Assembly (NCBI RefSeq): GCF_028369105.1
Contig: NZ_JAQNDO010000001.1
Span: forward strand, 4,060,501 to 4,124,500
DNA length: 64,000 bases
Direction of reading: 5' to 3'
Origin: Polyangium mundeleinium
Lineage (GTDB): Bacteria > Myxococcota_A > Polyangia > Polyangiales > Polyangiaceae
Numbering within the stretch: position 1 is the first letter of the stretch; every line of letters begins with the position of its first letter. A program made the translations under genes and the position numbers. Below the pieces are notes generated by a model. That model was not told the origin of the DNA, did no database searches, and worked only from the letters and a program-made list of their open reading frames with translations. Positions 27,651 through 36,947 of this stretch are shown one piece after another.

Positions 27651-29510
27651 CTACCCCAGCGCGTGGAGCGCGGGGGCGCGCACGAGTGGCTTGACGGCAG
27701 AGACCACCTCGATCCCGAGCCGCCGGGAGATCGCCTCGGCTTCATCGAGCCAGGCGTCGATGCTGCTGGTGATGCCGTCACGCCAGAAGCTCGGGGCGCG
27801 GGGGTCCAGCCCGAAGGGCCGCATCAGCGACACCGCGTCCCTGGTCCCGCCGGAACGCAGGAGCTCGAGGTACATGTCCTCGAAATCATCGCCCAGGCGA
27901 TCCCGCGCGGCGTAGAGCGCCTGCGAGAAGAGCTGGCCGAAGGCGTAAGAATACACGTAGAACGGGCGCAGGAAATGGGTGATGTACGACCACAGATTAT
28001 CCACGTTCGCGTACGTGAATACGTCGCCATCCTCTCCGTAGAAGGCCCGGATGCTGTGCATCCACGATTCGTTGATCTCATCGACGGTAAGCTTCCCTCG
28101 CTGGCGGAGCTGGTGGATTTTCCGCTCGAAGCTCGAGAGGCAGATCTGGCGAACCACGGTGTTGACGAAAGCGTTGCTTTGGCGCATCAGGAGCGCAAGG
28201 CGCTGCGCGTCCGTGTCCGCTCGGTCGAGCAGGTGCTGGAAGGTCGCCATCTCACCGAAGATCGACGCCGTCTCGGCGTAGATCGTCGGCGCCCGGAACA
28301 TGCGCGCGCCCTGGGCCCTGGCCGCAAGGATCCCGTGCACGCCGTGCCCGAGCTCGTGGGCCACGGTCATGACGTCGTCCATCGAGCCGAGGTAATTCAA
28401 GAGGCTATAGCTCCCGGCGTCTCCGTCCGGCAGGGGAATCGTGCAGTTGAACGCGCCCCCGATCTTGCCCGGAGCCGGAGGCACGTCGACCCAGCGACGC
28501 TTGAGCATGGTGTCCACCAGATCCGCGAGCGTGGGGCTCAGCGAACCGTAGGCCAGCCGCACGGTCTCCAGGCACTCGATCCAAGGGACTTGTCGGGGTT
28601 CGGTGATCGGCGACGCGGCGTTACGATCTGACCAGCGCAGCGGGCTCGCGCCGAGGTGGGCGGCGAGCAGCCGGTAGTAGCGGCGGCACGCCGGGATCCC
28701 GAGCGCGGCGACCGCATCGTGCAAGGCCTCGACGGTGGCGTCATCGACGCGGTTGTCGATGTTGCGGGCCGACATCGGCGACGCGTAACCCCGCTCGGAG
28801 TCCTCCACGATCTTGGCGCCGATGACGACGTTGAGCCCGCGCGCCATCAGCCGGTCGAAGCCCTGCGCGGTGAGCCCCTCGCTGAACAGCGCCAGCGCAC
28901 GCGCCCGGGTGTCGCCGTCGATGTAATGCGTGAGCACATGCAAGATCCCCGGAAGAGCGAGGGACTCGCCGTCGAGCGTGAACCGCAGCGTGGTCTCGAC
29001 TTCCTCGATGTGGTCCGACCACTCGCCGGGTCCGAACGGCTGGCGCAACGCCAAGGCCCGTTCGACGGGCTCGGCGAGCAGGTGCGCGCGGTTTCCCCGC
29101 GCGTGATCGAGCAGCGGGCGGTGCCTCCTCACCACCTCGTCACGGTCGATGAGATCGGCGTAGGTCTGCTCGTCGATCGCTACGAGCTCGTGCTCGAAGA
29201 AGCCGAGGTGCTGGGCGCTGGCCCGGCTCCACGCCTCCTCGATCTGCGCGATTCGTTGCTGTATCTTGAGATCCGCAGCGTCGGTGGCGCGACGAAGGAA
29301 CAGGTAGCCCGTCAGCTTTTCGACGAGGCAGGACATCGCTTCTTGCGCTTGCAGGGCGGCCCCGAGGGTCGTCGCCAGCGTGCCCCGGTGGCGGCGGGCA
29401 AACGCCTCTGCCAGGTGGATCAGCGCGCGCAGATCCTCATCGATCTGCACGTCGTCGAGCCCTCGGTATAGGGCGCTCAGATCCCAGCGAAGGTCGTCAT
29501 CGGTCGTCAT
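27651..29510 (-). CDS. M3-family oligoendopeptidase F-like metallopeptidase
   Basis: The 619-residue protein has the zinc motif HELGH (385-389) with the third ligand Glu in YAETASIFGE (about 413), and C-terminal YVYSYAFGQL typical of M3B peptidases. The start at ATG 29510 fits the family N-terminus (DLRWDLSALY). It is the first gene of the three-gene minus-strand operon with the aldolase and the RiPP-type radical SAM enzyme. It is cytosolic, with no signal peptide. It could remove leader peptides or recycle products; in the wider family the usual role is general oligopeptide turnover. Confidence 0.9.
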   Translation of the reverse strand: MTTDDDLRWDLSALYRGLDDVQIDEDLRALIHLAEAFARRHRGTLATTLGAALQAQEAMSCLVEKLTGYLFLRRATDAADLKIQQRIAQIEEAWSRASAQHLGFFEHELVAIDEQTYADLIDRDEVVRRHRPLLDHARGNRAHLLAEPVERALALRQPFGPGEWSDHIEEVETTLRFTLDGESLALPGILHVLTHYIDGDTRARALALFSEGLTAQGFDRLMARGLNVVIGAKIVEDSERGYASPMSARNIDNRVDDATVEALHDAVAALGIPACRRYYRLLAAHLGASPLRWSDRNAASPITEPRQVPWIECLETVRLAYGSLSPTLADLVDTMLKRRWVDVPPAPGKIGGAFNCTIPLPDGDAGSYSLLNYLGSMDDVMTVAHELGHGVHGILAARAQGARMFRAPTIYAETASIFGEMATFQHLLDRADTDAQRLALLMRQSNAFVNTVVRQICLSSFERKIHQLRQRGKLTVDEINESWMHSIRAFYGEDGDVFTYANVDNLWSYITHFLRPFYVYSYAFGQLFSQALYAARDRLGDDFEDMYLELLRSGGTRDAVSLMRPFGLDPRAPSFWRDGITSSIDAWLDEAEAISRRLGIEVVSAVKPLVRAPALHALG

Positions 29511-29860
29511 CGGTCCTGTCTCGTGAGCATGTCGAGAGCGCCTCGGGTGGGCCTCGTGGGCATGGGGGATCGCCAACCGGGCTGCACGTCGGCGGCATCT
29601 TACCGGAACCCTTGTGCGTTGCGCGCCCGACTCTTCGCCCCGCCGTGCCTCGCCGTCGCGCGCCCGCTCTGAGCGCCGCCAAGCCCCGAGAAGTGGAGCG
29701 GGCCTTGCCCGGTGCGCACATGCCGTGGCGCAGCCGAACTTAACGCTATCTTCCGCTGACGAAGCTCGGTAAGCTGGCTGCCTGTCCTCTCGTGACCATG
29801 GGAGCGCAACGTGGCCCGCGGCGCTACTTGCGAGCAGCGAAAACGAAAAGAGGAGGCTTT
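29511..29860. promoter_or_regulatory. Divergent intergenic region
   Basis: 350 bp separates the peptidase operon and the plus-strand radical SAM gene. It must carry both promoters, but no clear boxes or dyads were found by eye. The plus-strand gene has a strong AGAGGAGG ribosome site at its end. Confidence 0.4.
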
Positions 29861-31348
29861 GTGACGGCGAGAAACGTACAGGTCTTCTCGGGACGGGACC
29901 GCGAGGGGGAGACGGGGCCTGCGCGAGGTATGATGCAGGTCAGTGAATCGATGACGCCGCGAGATGGCACGACCCGAGAAGGCTTGCCCGCGCCTGGCCG
30001 CGAGCTGGTCGAGCGTGTCGCGGCAGAGCTCCAGCGGAATCCCTTCCTCGGCTCGGAGCGGCTGTGTGGCTTGACCGGGTGCTCGCGAGCCGAGCTTTGC
30101 TCAGCGTACGAGGTTATCCGATCGGATCGCGAGATCCAGCGGTCGTGGCACGGCTCGATTCTCCGGGACTTCTTCGTCGTCGCGGCGCAGCTCATGGCGC
30201 GGGCGTCGCATCTGGAGCGGATCATCCAGGGCGAGCTCGTCTTCCCGCTGTTCATCGAGTTTCACGCCGGCGGGGCGTGCCCGATTCACTGTAGCTTCTG
30301 CTACAACGAGGGGACCGACTACTACAAGGCGCAGAGCTGGCGCGCCCAGATGATCGACGAGGCCATGCTGCTCGAGATCATCGATGAGGCCGCCGACAAC
30401 GGCACGGTGCTCTTCTACGTAGCAGGCGGGGGCGAGCCCACCACCGACCGGCGGATCTGGAGGCCGCTCGCCCGCGCCAAGCAGCGTGGCATGATCACCA
30501 TGCTCAACACGATGGGCGTTCACCTGGACCGGCCGCAGGTTCGTGCCGATATCCTCGCGAGCGTCGACCAGATCCGGGTGAGCCTCAATGCCGCCACCCA
30601 GCGCTCGTATCGGCTCATCGCTCAGCTGCCGACGTCGACCATGTTCGGAACGGTCTGTGATGGCCTCCGCGCGCTCGCGGAGGAGCGCGATCGAGAAGGT
30701 GCTCGGCTCCGGATCACCTGCTCCTTCGTGCTCGTGCGTGACAACTGGGACGAGATCGAGCGGATGGCCGAGCTCGGTCACAGCTTGGGGGTCGACGACG
30801 TCTACGTGCGACCGGCCTGGGAGGGCGCCAACGGGCCGTCCCCGCGGGATGATGCGGCGATCGCCGAAGGCGTTGAGCGGCTCAAGAGGCGCATCGAGAG
30901 GGGCGAGTTTGGAAGGACCACCATCAACGTCGGGACGTCCGTCGAGACCGAATCGACCACGGACAGCGCCTTCCGCGCTGCGCTCCAGGACGCGGAGTGC
31001 ATCGTGCACCGATTCAAGATCGGGATCGACGCCTGGGGGAACGTCCATCGCTGCTCGCTCGTCGCCCAGCCCGGCGTCGGTAGGTTCGAGCATGTCCTCG
31101 GCAGCCGCCGCGCAAGCTCCTCACTGCGCGAGATCGTCGACGCGGTCGCTGCGCGCAACGAGTGGCGCGTCGAGGATTGCGTGAAGAAGAACGTGCTCTG
31201 CTCGACCTTCGAGGGGTACTTCAACGCGTTCGTGACGAAGCTGAAGCGAGACGCGCTGTTCGGCGTCTCCATCGCGGAGCAGCCGTTCTTGTCAATGCAC
31301 GAGCAGCACCGATGGTTCGCCGATCGTCTGGACGGACCGTCGAGATAG
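29861..31348 (+). CDS. Radical SAM protein with SPASM-like C-terminus
   Basis: The product is 495 residues from GTG 29861, chosen because AGAGGAGG precedes it by 4-5 nt. Unusually, about 130 residues precede the Cys motif CPIHCSFC (Cys 140, 144, 147); they read like a helical, possibly winged-helix-like domain (LVERVAAELQRNPFLGSERL). After the SAM barrel (AGGGEPTTD) a C-terminal segment with Cys (DAECIVHRFKIGIDAWGNVH, then RCS and DCVKKNVLC) resembles an auxiliary-cluster SPASM region. SPASM enzymes usually modify peptides. It is separated from the other radical SAM genes and has its own promoter region. Confidence 0.85.
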   Translation: MTARNVQVFSGRDREGETGPARGMMQVSESMTPRDGTTREGLPAPGRELVERVAAELQRNPFLGSERLCGLTGCSRAELCSAYEVIRSDREIQRSWHGSILRDFFVVAAQLMARASHLERIIQGELVFPLFIEFHAGGACPIHCSFCYNEGTDYYKAQSWRAQMIDEAMLLEIIDEAADNGTVLFYVAGGGEPTTDRRIWRPLARAKQRGMITMLNTMGVHLDRPQVRADILASVDQIRVSLNAATQRSYRLIAQLPTSTMFGTVCDGLRALAEERDREGARLRITCSFVLVRDNWDEIERMAELGHSLGVDDVYVRPAWEGANGPSPRDDAAIAEGVERLKRRIERGEFGRTTINVGTSVETESTTDSAFRAALQDAECIVHRFKIGIDAWGNVHRCSLVAQPGVGRFEHVLGSRRASSSLREIVDAVAARNEWRVEDCVKKNVLCSTFEGYFNAFVTKLKRDALFGVSIAEQPFLSMHEQHRWFADRLDGPSR

Positions 31349-31356
31349 ATCGAGCG

Positions 31357-32142
31357 TCACTCGTCGACCACGCCGCCCGCGCGCAGCCAGTCATCAATCG
31401 ACACGAGCAGCGGGCGAGCGGACGAGCGCCCCGTGGCCAGGTCCACCAGCATAGCCGCTGCGGCGGTTGGGCTCGGCACCGGCGCGGCCTTCTCCCTCTG
31501 GACGGCCTCTTCCGGTGACTCCCCGCGAATCACTGCGCGGTCGGCCGCGATGGACAGTCGCATGGGCGTCGCCATGACTCCCGGCAATACCACGTGGATC
31601 CTGATGTTCCACGGCGCGACCTGCGGCGCGACCGCCATGGCGAGGCCGTGAACGCCGCCCTTGCTCGCCGCGTAGGCCACCGATGAGCCAGGACCGCGAA
31701 CACCTGCGTCCGAGGCCAGGCACAGGATGACACCGCCCCCGCTTCGCTGCATGAGGGGGGCAGCGTGCTTGATGCACAGGAATGTGCCCGTCAAGTTCAC
31801 GGAGAGCACCCGCTCCCAGAGCGAGATCGTGAAACGCTCGACAGGCAGCGATGGGCCCAAGAGGACGGCGGCGGCGGTCACCAGCGTATCGAGGCGGCCG
31901 TAGTGTCGGGTCGCCGCGGCCATCATGGCGGCGACATCGGCCTCGGACGATACGTCGGTGCGCACGAAGATGGCTTGTCCCCCGGCGTCGGTGACGAGCT
32001 GTACCGCCTCCTCCGCGGCGGTCTCATCGATGTCACCGATCACTACCTGCGCGCCGGCACGTGCGAACCGCACGGCGGCGTGCTTCCCGAGCCCCTGGAC
32101 GCCGGTGATCGCGGCGACCTTGCCCATGAGCGAAGCGCTCAT
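31357..32142 (-). CDS. Short-chain dehydrogenase/reductase
   Basis: The protein is about 261 residues from ATG 32142 (a GTG at 32160 is possible). It is a classical SDR: nucleotide loop AAITGVQGLGKHAA, DID after beta-2, VNLTGTF, catalytic Ser in the CLASDAG strand, and YAASK with Tyr and Lys. The loop is one residue shorter than the usual TGxxxGxG form. The substrate is unknown. It is convergent with the radical SAM gene at 31348 and may act on a sugar or polyol intermediate of this cluster. Confidence 0.88.
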   Translation of the reverse strand: MSASLMGKVAAITGVQGLGKHAAVRFARAGAQVVIGDIDETAAEEAVQLVTDAGGQAIFVRTDVSSEADVAAMMAAATRHYGRLDTLVTAAAVLLGPSLPVERFTISLWERVLSVNLTGTFLCIKHAAPLMQRSGGGVILCLASDAGVRGPGSSVAYAASKGGVHGLAMAVAPQVAPWNIRIHVVLPGVMATPMRLSIAADRAVIRGESPEEAVQREKAAPVPSPTAAAAMLVDLATGRSSARPLLVSIDDWLRAGGVVDE

Positions 32143-32265
32143 ATTGCTGGAGTCTCCCACTCGGTGTGGCTGGAACTCGGCCGCTGACGCCCCAGCGCAC
32201 GGCGGGTCTCGTCAAGCGTCGATCGGAGGATGTACGATTATGCGAAAGGGGCTGGAAGGACGCGT

Positions 32266-32520
32266 CTACCAGTACATGAGCCTGAGGTCCACGAGCTGGT
32301 CCAGCTTCTTGAAGACCTGGTTGCCCGACCTCTGAATCGTGACCCTGGCGCTCGGCGAGCCGATCGCCTCCGCGCCGCGCATCCACGTGCCCGCATCATT
32401 GAGCTTGGCATCGAGGTCGCGAATTTCGAGAGTGATTTCACAGTTCTCCGGCAGGTCCGCTCCAATGAGCTTCTGCAGGGCCATGATCTCGTCTTCAGGC
32501 GACAGGGGGCGCTTCACCAT
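32266..32520 (-). CDS. Small protein of 84 aa, function unknown
   Basis: The start at ATG 32520 is chosen for a CAGGAGAG site 6-8 nt upstream; an upstream frame extension is unlikely. The 84-residue protein has a charged N-terminal half (PEDEIMALQKLIGADLP), an alternating beta-like segment (CEITLEIRDLD) and a C-terminus ending DLRLMYW. It carries no known domain that I recognise. Its size, its place among radical SAM genes and its aromatic C-terminus make it a possible second precursor or a leader-binding partner, but there is no direct support. Confidence 0.7.
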   Translation of the reverse strand: MVKRPLSPEDEIMALQKLIGADLPENCEITLEIRDLDAKLNDAGTWMRGAEAIGSPSARVTIQRSGNQVFKKLDQLVDLRLMYW

Positions 32521-32984
32521 GCTGGTCTCTCCTGAGATTGTGCCCGAAACTCGGGACGACATACTGCGGTTAAAATTGAGACAACTACGAAGCTAGCGGC
32601 AGCGTTCTTACATGTCAAGCTAGATATGCGTCACGCTGGAGCCGGAGCGCCTTGCTGAGCGCGCCACCTGCCGGAGGCTCCGGGTGAAGCCGGCGTGCGC
32701 GCTTGGATTTCGTGCGGGACGAATTCTTTCGGGTGACCTTGCCGATTCCGTCCGCATCGGCCCTTGTCGGCATGGACTTCAGTCCCGGGCTCGTCGTAGG
32801 ATGCGCCGGTCCGGTGGGGACGCCCTATGACTGACATTGCCGCTGCTGATTCGTCGCTCGGCCGGAAGATGCCTCTTCGCAGGCCTCGCAGTCAGAGCAG
32901 CGCGGGAGCGCAGTGGAGCGGAACCGCGGGCGGCACCTGTCGCGTCGGGTCATGGAGCTCGACATTCCTTTCGAGAGGGCATCA
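32521..32984. promoter_or_regulatory. 464-bp divergent intergenic region
   Basis: No gene is supported here. The part at about 32560-32630 is clearly more AT-rich than the rest of the window and probably holds the promoters for the small protein (minus) and the epimerase operon (plus). No boxes are obvious. Confidence 0.45.
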
Positions 32985-34076
32985 ATGCGGCTGGTTATTC
33001 TAGGTTGTGGTGGCTTCATCGGGAGCCATCTTCTGGATCGACTGCTGGTGGACGATCGATTCGAGATCGACGGCTGGGACCCGGACGTACGAAAGATCGA
33101 GGCGCACCTCAACAACCCGAGGCTGCGCCTGCGTCGCAGCACGATCCGCGCCCCCGGCGCGCTCGAGGACATCGAGGCGGCCATCGCGCGGGCGGACGTG
33201 GTCCTCAACCTCGCGGCGATCTGCAACCCCGCAGACTACAACAAGCGCCCTTTGGCGGTCATCAACGCGAACCTGTTCGACCTTCACCCCATCATAGAGC
33301 TGTGCTCGGCGCACCGACGCTGGCTCATCAGCTTCTCCACGAGCGAGGTCTACGGCCGAACCATCGCCAGCTACCTGCCCGCGAACAAGTACGACGACCC
33401 GGCGCTCTACGAGCTCCGCGAGGACGACACCCCGCTCATCATGGGCCCCATCCGCAACCAGCGGTGGACGTACGCCTGCGCCAAGCAGATGACCGAGCGG
33501 CTGATCTACGCGCATCACGCGGAGCACGAGATGCCGTTCACCATCATCCGGCCGTTGAACTTTTTCGGTCCGAAGATGGACTATATCCCGGGGCGCGACG
33601 GGGAGGGCGTTCCCAGGGTGCTCGCGTGCTTCATGACCGCCTTGATGGATGGCAAGCCCTTGCAGCTCGTCGACGGCGGGCAGGCGAGGCGCACGATCAT
33701 CTCGATCCACGAGGCCATCGACGCGATCATGCTCATGCTCGAGCGCCCCGAGAAGGCGCAGAACAATATCTTCAATATCGGCAATCGCAACAACGAGGTC
33801 ACGATGGCAGAGCTCGCCGACGCGATGCGCCGGACCTACGCCGTCATCACCGGATCGCCTCGATACAACGATCACCCGATCGTCCACGTCAGCGCGCTGG
33901 ACTTCTACGGCACCGGCTACGAGGACTGCGATCGCCGGATGCCCGACACCAGCAAGGCCGAGCGCCTGCTCGGATGGCGACCCAAGCGGCCCTTGTCGGA
34001 GGTGCTGCTGGAGACGATGACCTACTACCACCAGCACTACGCGAGGGACGAAAGGACGCACGGGCTCCAGCCATGA
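32985..34076 (+). CDS. NAD-dependent sugar epimerase/decarboxylase (ArnA C-terminal-like)
   Basis: The product is 363 residues from ATG 32985, which follows a GAGAGGG site; the longer frame has no ribosome site. The Rossmann loop is GCGGFIG (residues 7-13) and the catalytic pair is Tyr 163 / Lys 167 (YACAK), with FSTSEVYG before it. The pattern is that of extended SDRs acting on nucleotide sugars, closest in feel to the UDP-glucuronate decarboxylase part of ArnA. Its stop overlaps the next start (ATGA), so it is coupled to the aminotransferase-oxygenase fusion. The product may be a keto-sugar passed on for amination. Confidence 0.85.
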   Translation: MRLVILGCGGFIGSHLLDRLLVDDRFEIDGWDPDVRKIEAHLNNPRLRLRRSTIRAPGALEDIEAAIARADVVLNLAAICNPADYNKRPLAVINANLFDLHPIIELCSAHRRWLISFSTSEVYGRTIASYLPANKYDDPALYELREDDTPLIMGPIRNQRWTYACAKQMTERLIYAHHAEHEMPFTIIRPLNFFGPKMDYIPGRDGEGVPRVLACFMTALMDGKPLQLVDGGQARRTIISIHEAIDAIMLMLERPEKAQNNIFNIGNRNNEVTMAELADAMRRTYAVITGSPRYNDHPIVHVSALDFYGTGYEDCDRRMPDTSKAERLLGWRPKRPLSEVLLETMTYYHQHYARDERTHGLQP

Positions 34077-36283
34077 CAGCACGACGCCCCCTGCCATCGG
34101 ATCAGGTCGCGTCGGGGCGATCGTTCGACGACGCGGAGCTCGAAAACCTCCGGGCGGTCCTCGCCTCGGGGACGTTGACCGTCACCCGTGGGACGTTCGC
34201 GGTTCGCCTGGAGAAGAGCTTCGCGGAGATGCTGGGCGTCGCGCACGTGCACGCTTGCAGCTCCGGAACGGCCGCTGTCCACGCCGCCGTCGCTGCCCTT
34301 GATCCGGAGCCCGGCAGCGAGATCATCACCTCGTCGATCACCGACTTCGGCGGGGTGGGGCCGATCCTCTGGCAGGGGTGCATCCCCGTCTTCGCTGACG
34401 TCGACCCCGACTCGCTGCTGATCACGGCGGCCACCATCGAGCGGTGCATCACCGATCGCACGCGCGGGATCATCGTCACCCACCTGTTCGGCAACCCCGC
34501 CGCCATCGATGCGATCGTGGCGCTCGGCCGCTCGCGCTCCATCCCGGTCATCGAGGACTGCGCCCAGGCCTACGGGAGCCGCATCGACGGCCGCCATGTG
34601 GGCTCCTTCGGTGACATCGCCTGCTTCAGCCTCCAGCAAGGCAAGCACATCACGACCGGCGAGGGTGGGCTGGTCGCCGCCGCCGACGGCGCTCTCGCGC
34701 GACGCCTGCACCAGTTCGTCAACAAGGCGCGCGTCTACAGCGATCCGTGGCCCGACCACCACTTCCTGGCGATGAACCTGCGGATGACCGAGCTCCAGGC
34801 GGCGGTGGCGCTGGCCCAGCTCGACAAACTCGAGCGAGGCGTCGCCGCCCGTCGCGTGGCCGCGAGGCTGCTCGACGAGGCGGTGGCGCAGATCGAAGGA
34901 CTCTCCCCCTTGTCGAGCCACCCGCGAGGCCTGCACTCGTACTGGAGATACGCCCTGCGCGTGGACCCGGCGCTGATCGCGGGTGGACCGACCGCCCTCG
35001 GCGCCCAGCTCGCCGAGCGAGGCGTGCCCTGCGCACCTCACTACCAGCGACCGGCCTTCGAGTGGTCGATGATGCGCTCCCAGAAGACCTTCGGCACCAG
35101 TCGATATCCCTTCACGTTGGCGCGCCCCGAGGCCCTGGACTACTCCGACGAGCGCTTCCCGGGCACCCGCAGAGGTCTCGCCGATGTGCTCGTGCTGCCG
35201 TGGACCGAGCGGTACGAACCCGAGCACGTCGAGACGATCGCGGCGGCGCTGCGGGAAGCCGTGGGCGTATGCACGGCGTCGACGAGCCGCCCTCGCCGGA
35301 CGAGATGGGAAGCTCTGGTCGCGGGGGCTCACGAGGTCCGATCCACGCGTCCGATCGGCGAGGCGCATCCCGTGCGAGCGCAGATCGACGATTCGAACCT
35401 CGAGCAGGTCTGGCAGATCGTCGAGCCCGTGCATGATCTCCATCGACCCGACGCACAGGCTGCCGTGCGTCGGATGCTGCTCGATCGCGTTCCCCCGCTG
35501 GCCGAGCTTGCCGCCTCGATCGCCGCGCGGCTCTCCTGTCCGCCGCATTTCTGCGTGGTGCAAGGTGTCGACTGGCAGCGCGCAGCGCCAGGCCGGCACC
35601 GCGGGCTCATCGTCGCCCTGCTGTCCCTGCTCGGGAGGGTGTCCGACGACAACGCGTACAACGCGCATAGCGGCATCCTCACCGAGGACGTCCGGCCCAC
35701 CGCGCCGGGGAGCACGGATGTCACCTATCGCTACGATTGCGAGGTCCATGCGGACGAGAGCTCGAAGCCCATGCCCGAGGACATCGTCTCGCTCTGGAGC
35801 GTCCGCCCCGCGCACGACGGTGGGAGCAACCTGATCTGGAGCGTGCAGGACATCGTCCGCGCGCTCGAAGCGCAGGAAGGCGGCGACCACGCCCTCCGCA
35901 CGTTGCGGGAGGCTCGCTTCCCCTTCGGTGGCAAGCTCCGACGGCCGCCGCGGGTCCTGCTGGCCCCGATCCTCTTCGGCACCGACGGGATCCGCTTTCG
36001 GCTCGGCGCGATCGCGGACGGCTTCGCTTCGCTCGGTCGGGAGCCCACCGTGGAGCAGGTCGACGCGATCGACATGTTGGTCCACGCGATCACCACCACC
36101 GCACCCTACGAGCACCTCCTCGGGCCCGGCGAGGCCCTCTTCCTGCTCAACCGGCGGACCTTGCACGCGCGGACGCTGTTCACGGATCCGGACCGCTACT
36201 TGATCAAGGCCCGGGCGTATAACGACGAGCTGTCCAACAGCCGCCACGACCACGACGTCGGGTGGTCGGACGCCGACGCGTAA
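34073..36283 (+). CDS. DegT/DnrJ/EryC1 aminotransferase fused to TauD/TfdA-like dioxygenase
   Basis: One uninterrupted frame of 736 residues holds two enzymes. Residues 1-398 are a sugar aminotransferase with ACSSGTAAVH, DCAQAYGS and the PLP Lys 191 (LQQGKHITTGEGG). Residues about 420-736 look like a Fe(II)/2-oxoglutarate oxygenase: His 559-x-Asp 561 (EVHADES), a distal His near 698 (RRTLHAR) and Arg about 10-16 residues later. The junction (about 399-425) is a short Arg/Thr-rich linker. No stop or internal ribosome site argues for two proteins, though an internal start cannot be excluded. It probably aminates a keto-sugar or cyclitol and hydroxylates a bound product. Confidence 0.85.
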   Translation: MTARRPLPSDQVASGRSFDDAELENLRAVLASGTLTVTRGTFAVRLEKSFAEMLGVAHVHACSSGTAAVHAAVAALDPEPGSEIITSSITDFGGVGPILWQGCIPVFADVDPDSLLITAATIERCITDRTRGIIVTHLFGNPAAIDAIVALGRSRSIPVIEDCAQAYGSRIDGRHVGSFGDIACFSLQQGKHITTGEGGLVAAADGALARRLHQFVNKARVYSDPWPDHHFLAMNLRMTELQAAVALAQLDKLERGVAARRVAARLLDEAVAQIEGLSPLSSHPRGLHSYWRYALRVDPALIAGGPTALGAQLAERGVPCAPHYQRPAFEWSMMRSQKTFGTSRYPFTLARPEALDYSDERFPGTRRGLADVLVLPWTERYEPEHVETIAAALREAVGVCTASTSRPRRTRWEALVAGAHEVRSTRPIGEAHPVRAQIDDSNLEQVWQIVEPVHDLHRPDAQAAVRRMLLDRVPPLAELAASIAARLSCPPHFCVVQGVDWQRAAPGRHRGLIVALLSLLGRVSDDNAYNAHSGILTEDVRPTAPGSTDVTYRYDCEVHADESSKPMPEDIVSLWSVRPAHDGGSNLIWSVQDIVRALEAQEGGDHALRTLREARFPFGGKLRRPPRVLLAPILFGTDGIRFRLGAIADGFASLGREPTVEQVDAIDMLVHAITTTAPYEHLLGPGEALFLLNRRTLHARTLFTDPDRYLIKARAYNDELSNSRHDHDVGWSDADA

Positions 36284-36910
36284 GTGCAGGAGCCCGTGCG
36301 CCTGCGGCCGGCTGGAGTCCTCTTCGACCTCGACGGTGTCCTCGTCGACACCCGCGATGCGTGGTTTGCGCTGATGAACGCCGCCGCGCGAGATCTGATG
36401 TGCCCCCCGATTCGTCGCGACGCGTTCGACGAGTCGTGGGGGCAGTCGATCGCCGCCGATGCGCGTCAGTTCTACCCAGGCCACGAAAACGAGGTAGTGA
36501 GCCTCTATTACGAGCGCCACTTCGAGGAGCACGTCGAGCACCTGCGCGTGGAGCCGTTCGCGGCGCAGCTCCTCGAGCGGCTGCGGGAGCGCGGGCTTCC
36601 CAGCGCGGTGGTGACCAACACCGCCCGCCGACTCGCGCTGCAGATCCTCGAGCTGGCGGGCCTCGGTCCGCCTCTGCTGGTCGCCAGTGATGAGGTCGCG
36701 AGGCCCAAGCCGGCCCCTGATCTGCCGCTGGCCGCGTGCGCCGCGCTCGGCCTGGCCCCGCGTGAGGTCTGCCTGGTCGGCGACTCGGCGAACGATCGCG
36801 AGGCCGCGCGCGCCGCCGGCGTCGCCTTCGTCGGCTTCGGGATTGCCGGGGACCACAGCGTCTCCAACCTCGACCAGCTCGCCGCGCTGATCGGCCTGGT
36901 CTCCGTCTGA
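36284..36910 (+). CDS. HAD-superfamily phosphatase (Gph/CbbY-like)
   Basis: The 208-residue protein starts at a GTG directly after the TAA of the fusion gene. It has the HAD motifs DLDGVLVDT (nucleophile Asp 15, Asp 17), VVTNTA, a Lys in ARPKPAPD and GDSANDREAARAAG. These enzymes dephosphorylate sugar phosphates such as phosphoglycolate. Position in the epimerase operon suggests removal of a phosphate from a pathway intermediate. Confidence 0.9.
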   Translation: MQEPVRLRPAGVLFDLDGVLVDTRDAWFALMNAAARDLMCPPIRRDAFDESWGQSIAADARQFYPGHENEVVSLYYERHFEEHVEHLRVEPFAAQLLERLRERGLPSAVVTNTARRLALQILELAGLGPPLLVASDEVARPKPAPDLPLAACAALGLAPREVCLVGDSANDREAARAAGVAFVGFGIAGDHSVSNLDQLAALIGLVSV

Positions 36911-36947
36911 CACCCCTTCCACGAGATTCACACGCTCCAAGCTCACC

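Noticed and set aside
26646-29510. myo-Inositol catabolism operon
   Set aside because: Only the DUF2090 domain relates to IolC; no inositol dehydrogenase, IolE, IolD or IolB genes are present.
32837-34072. N-terminal extension of the aminotransferase-oxygenase protein by 412 residues
   Set aside because: This part of the frame is a shadow of the epimerase gene; the ATG at 34073 overlaps the epimerase stop and begins the aminotransferase homology.
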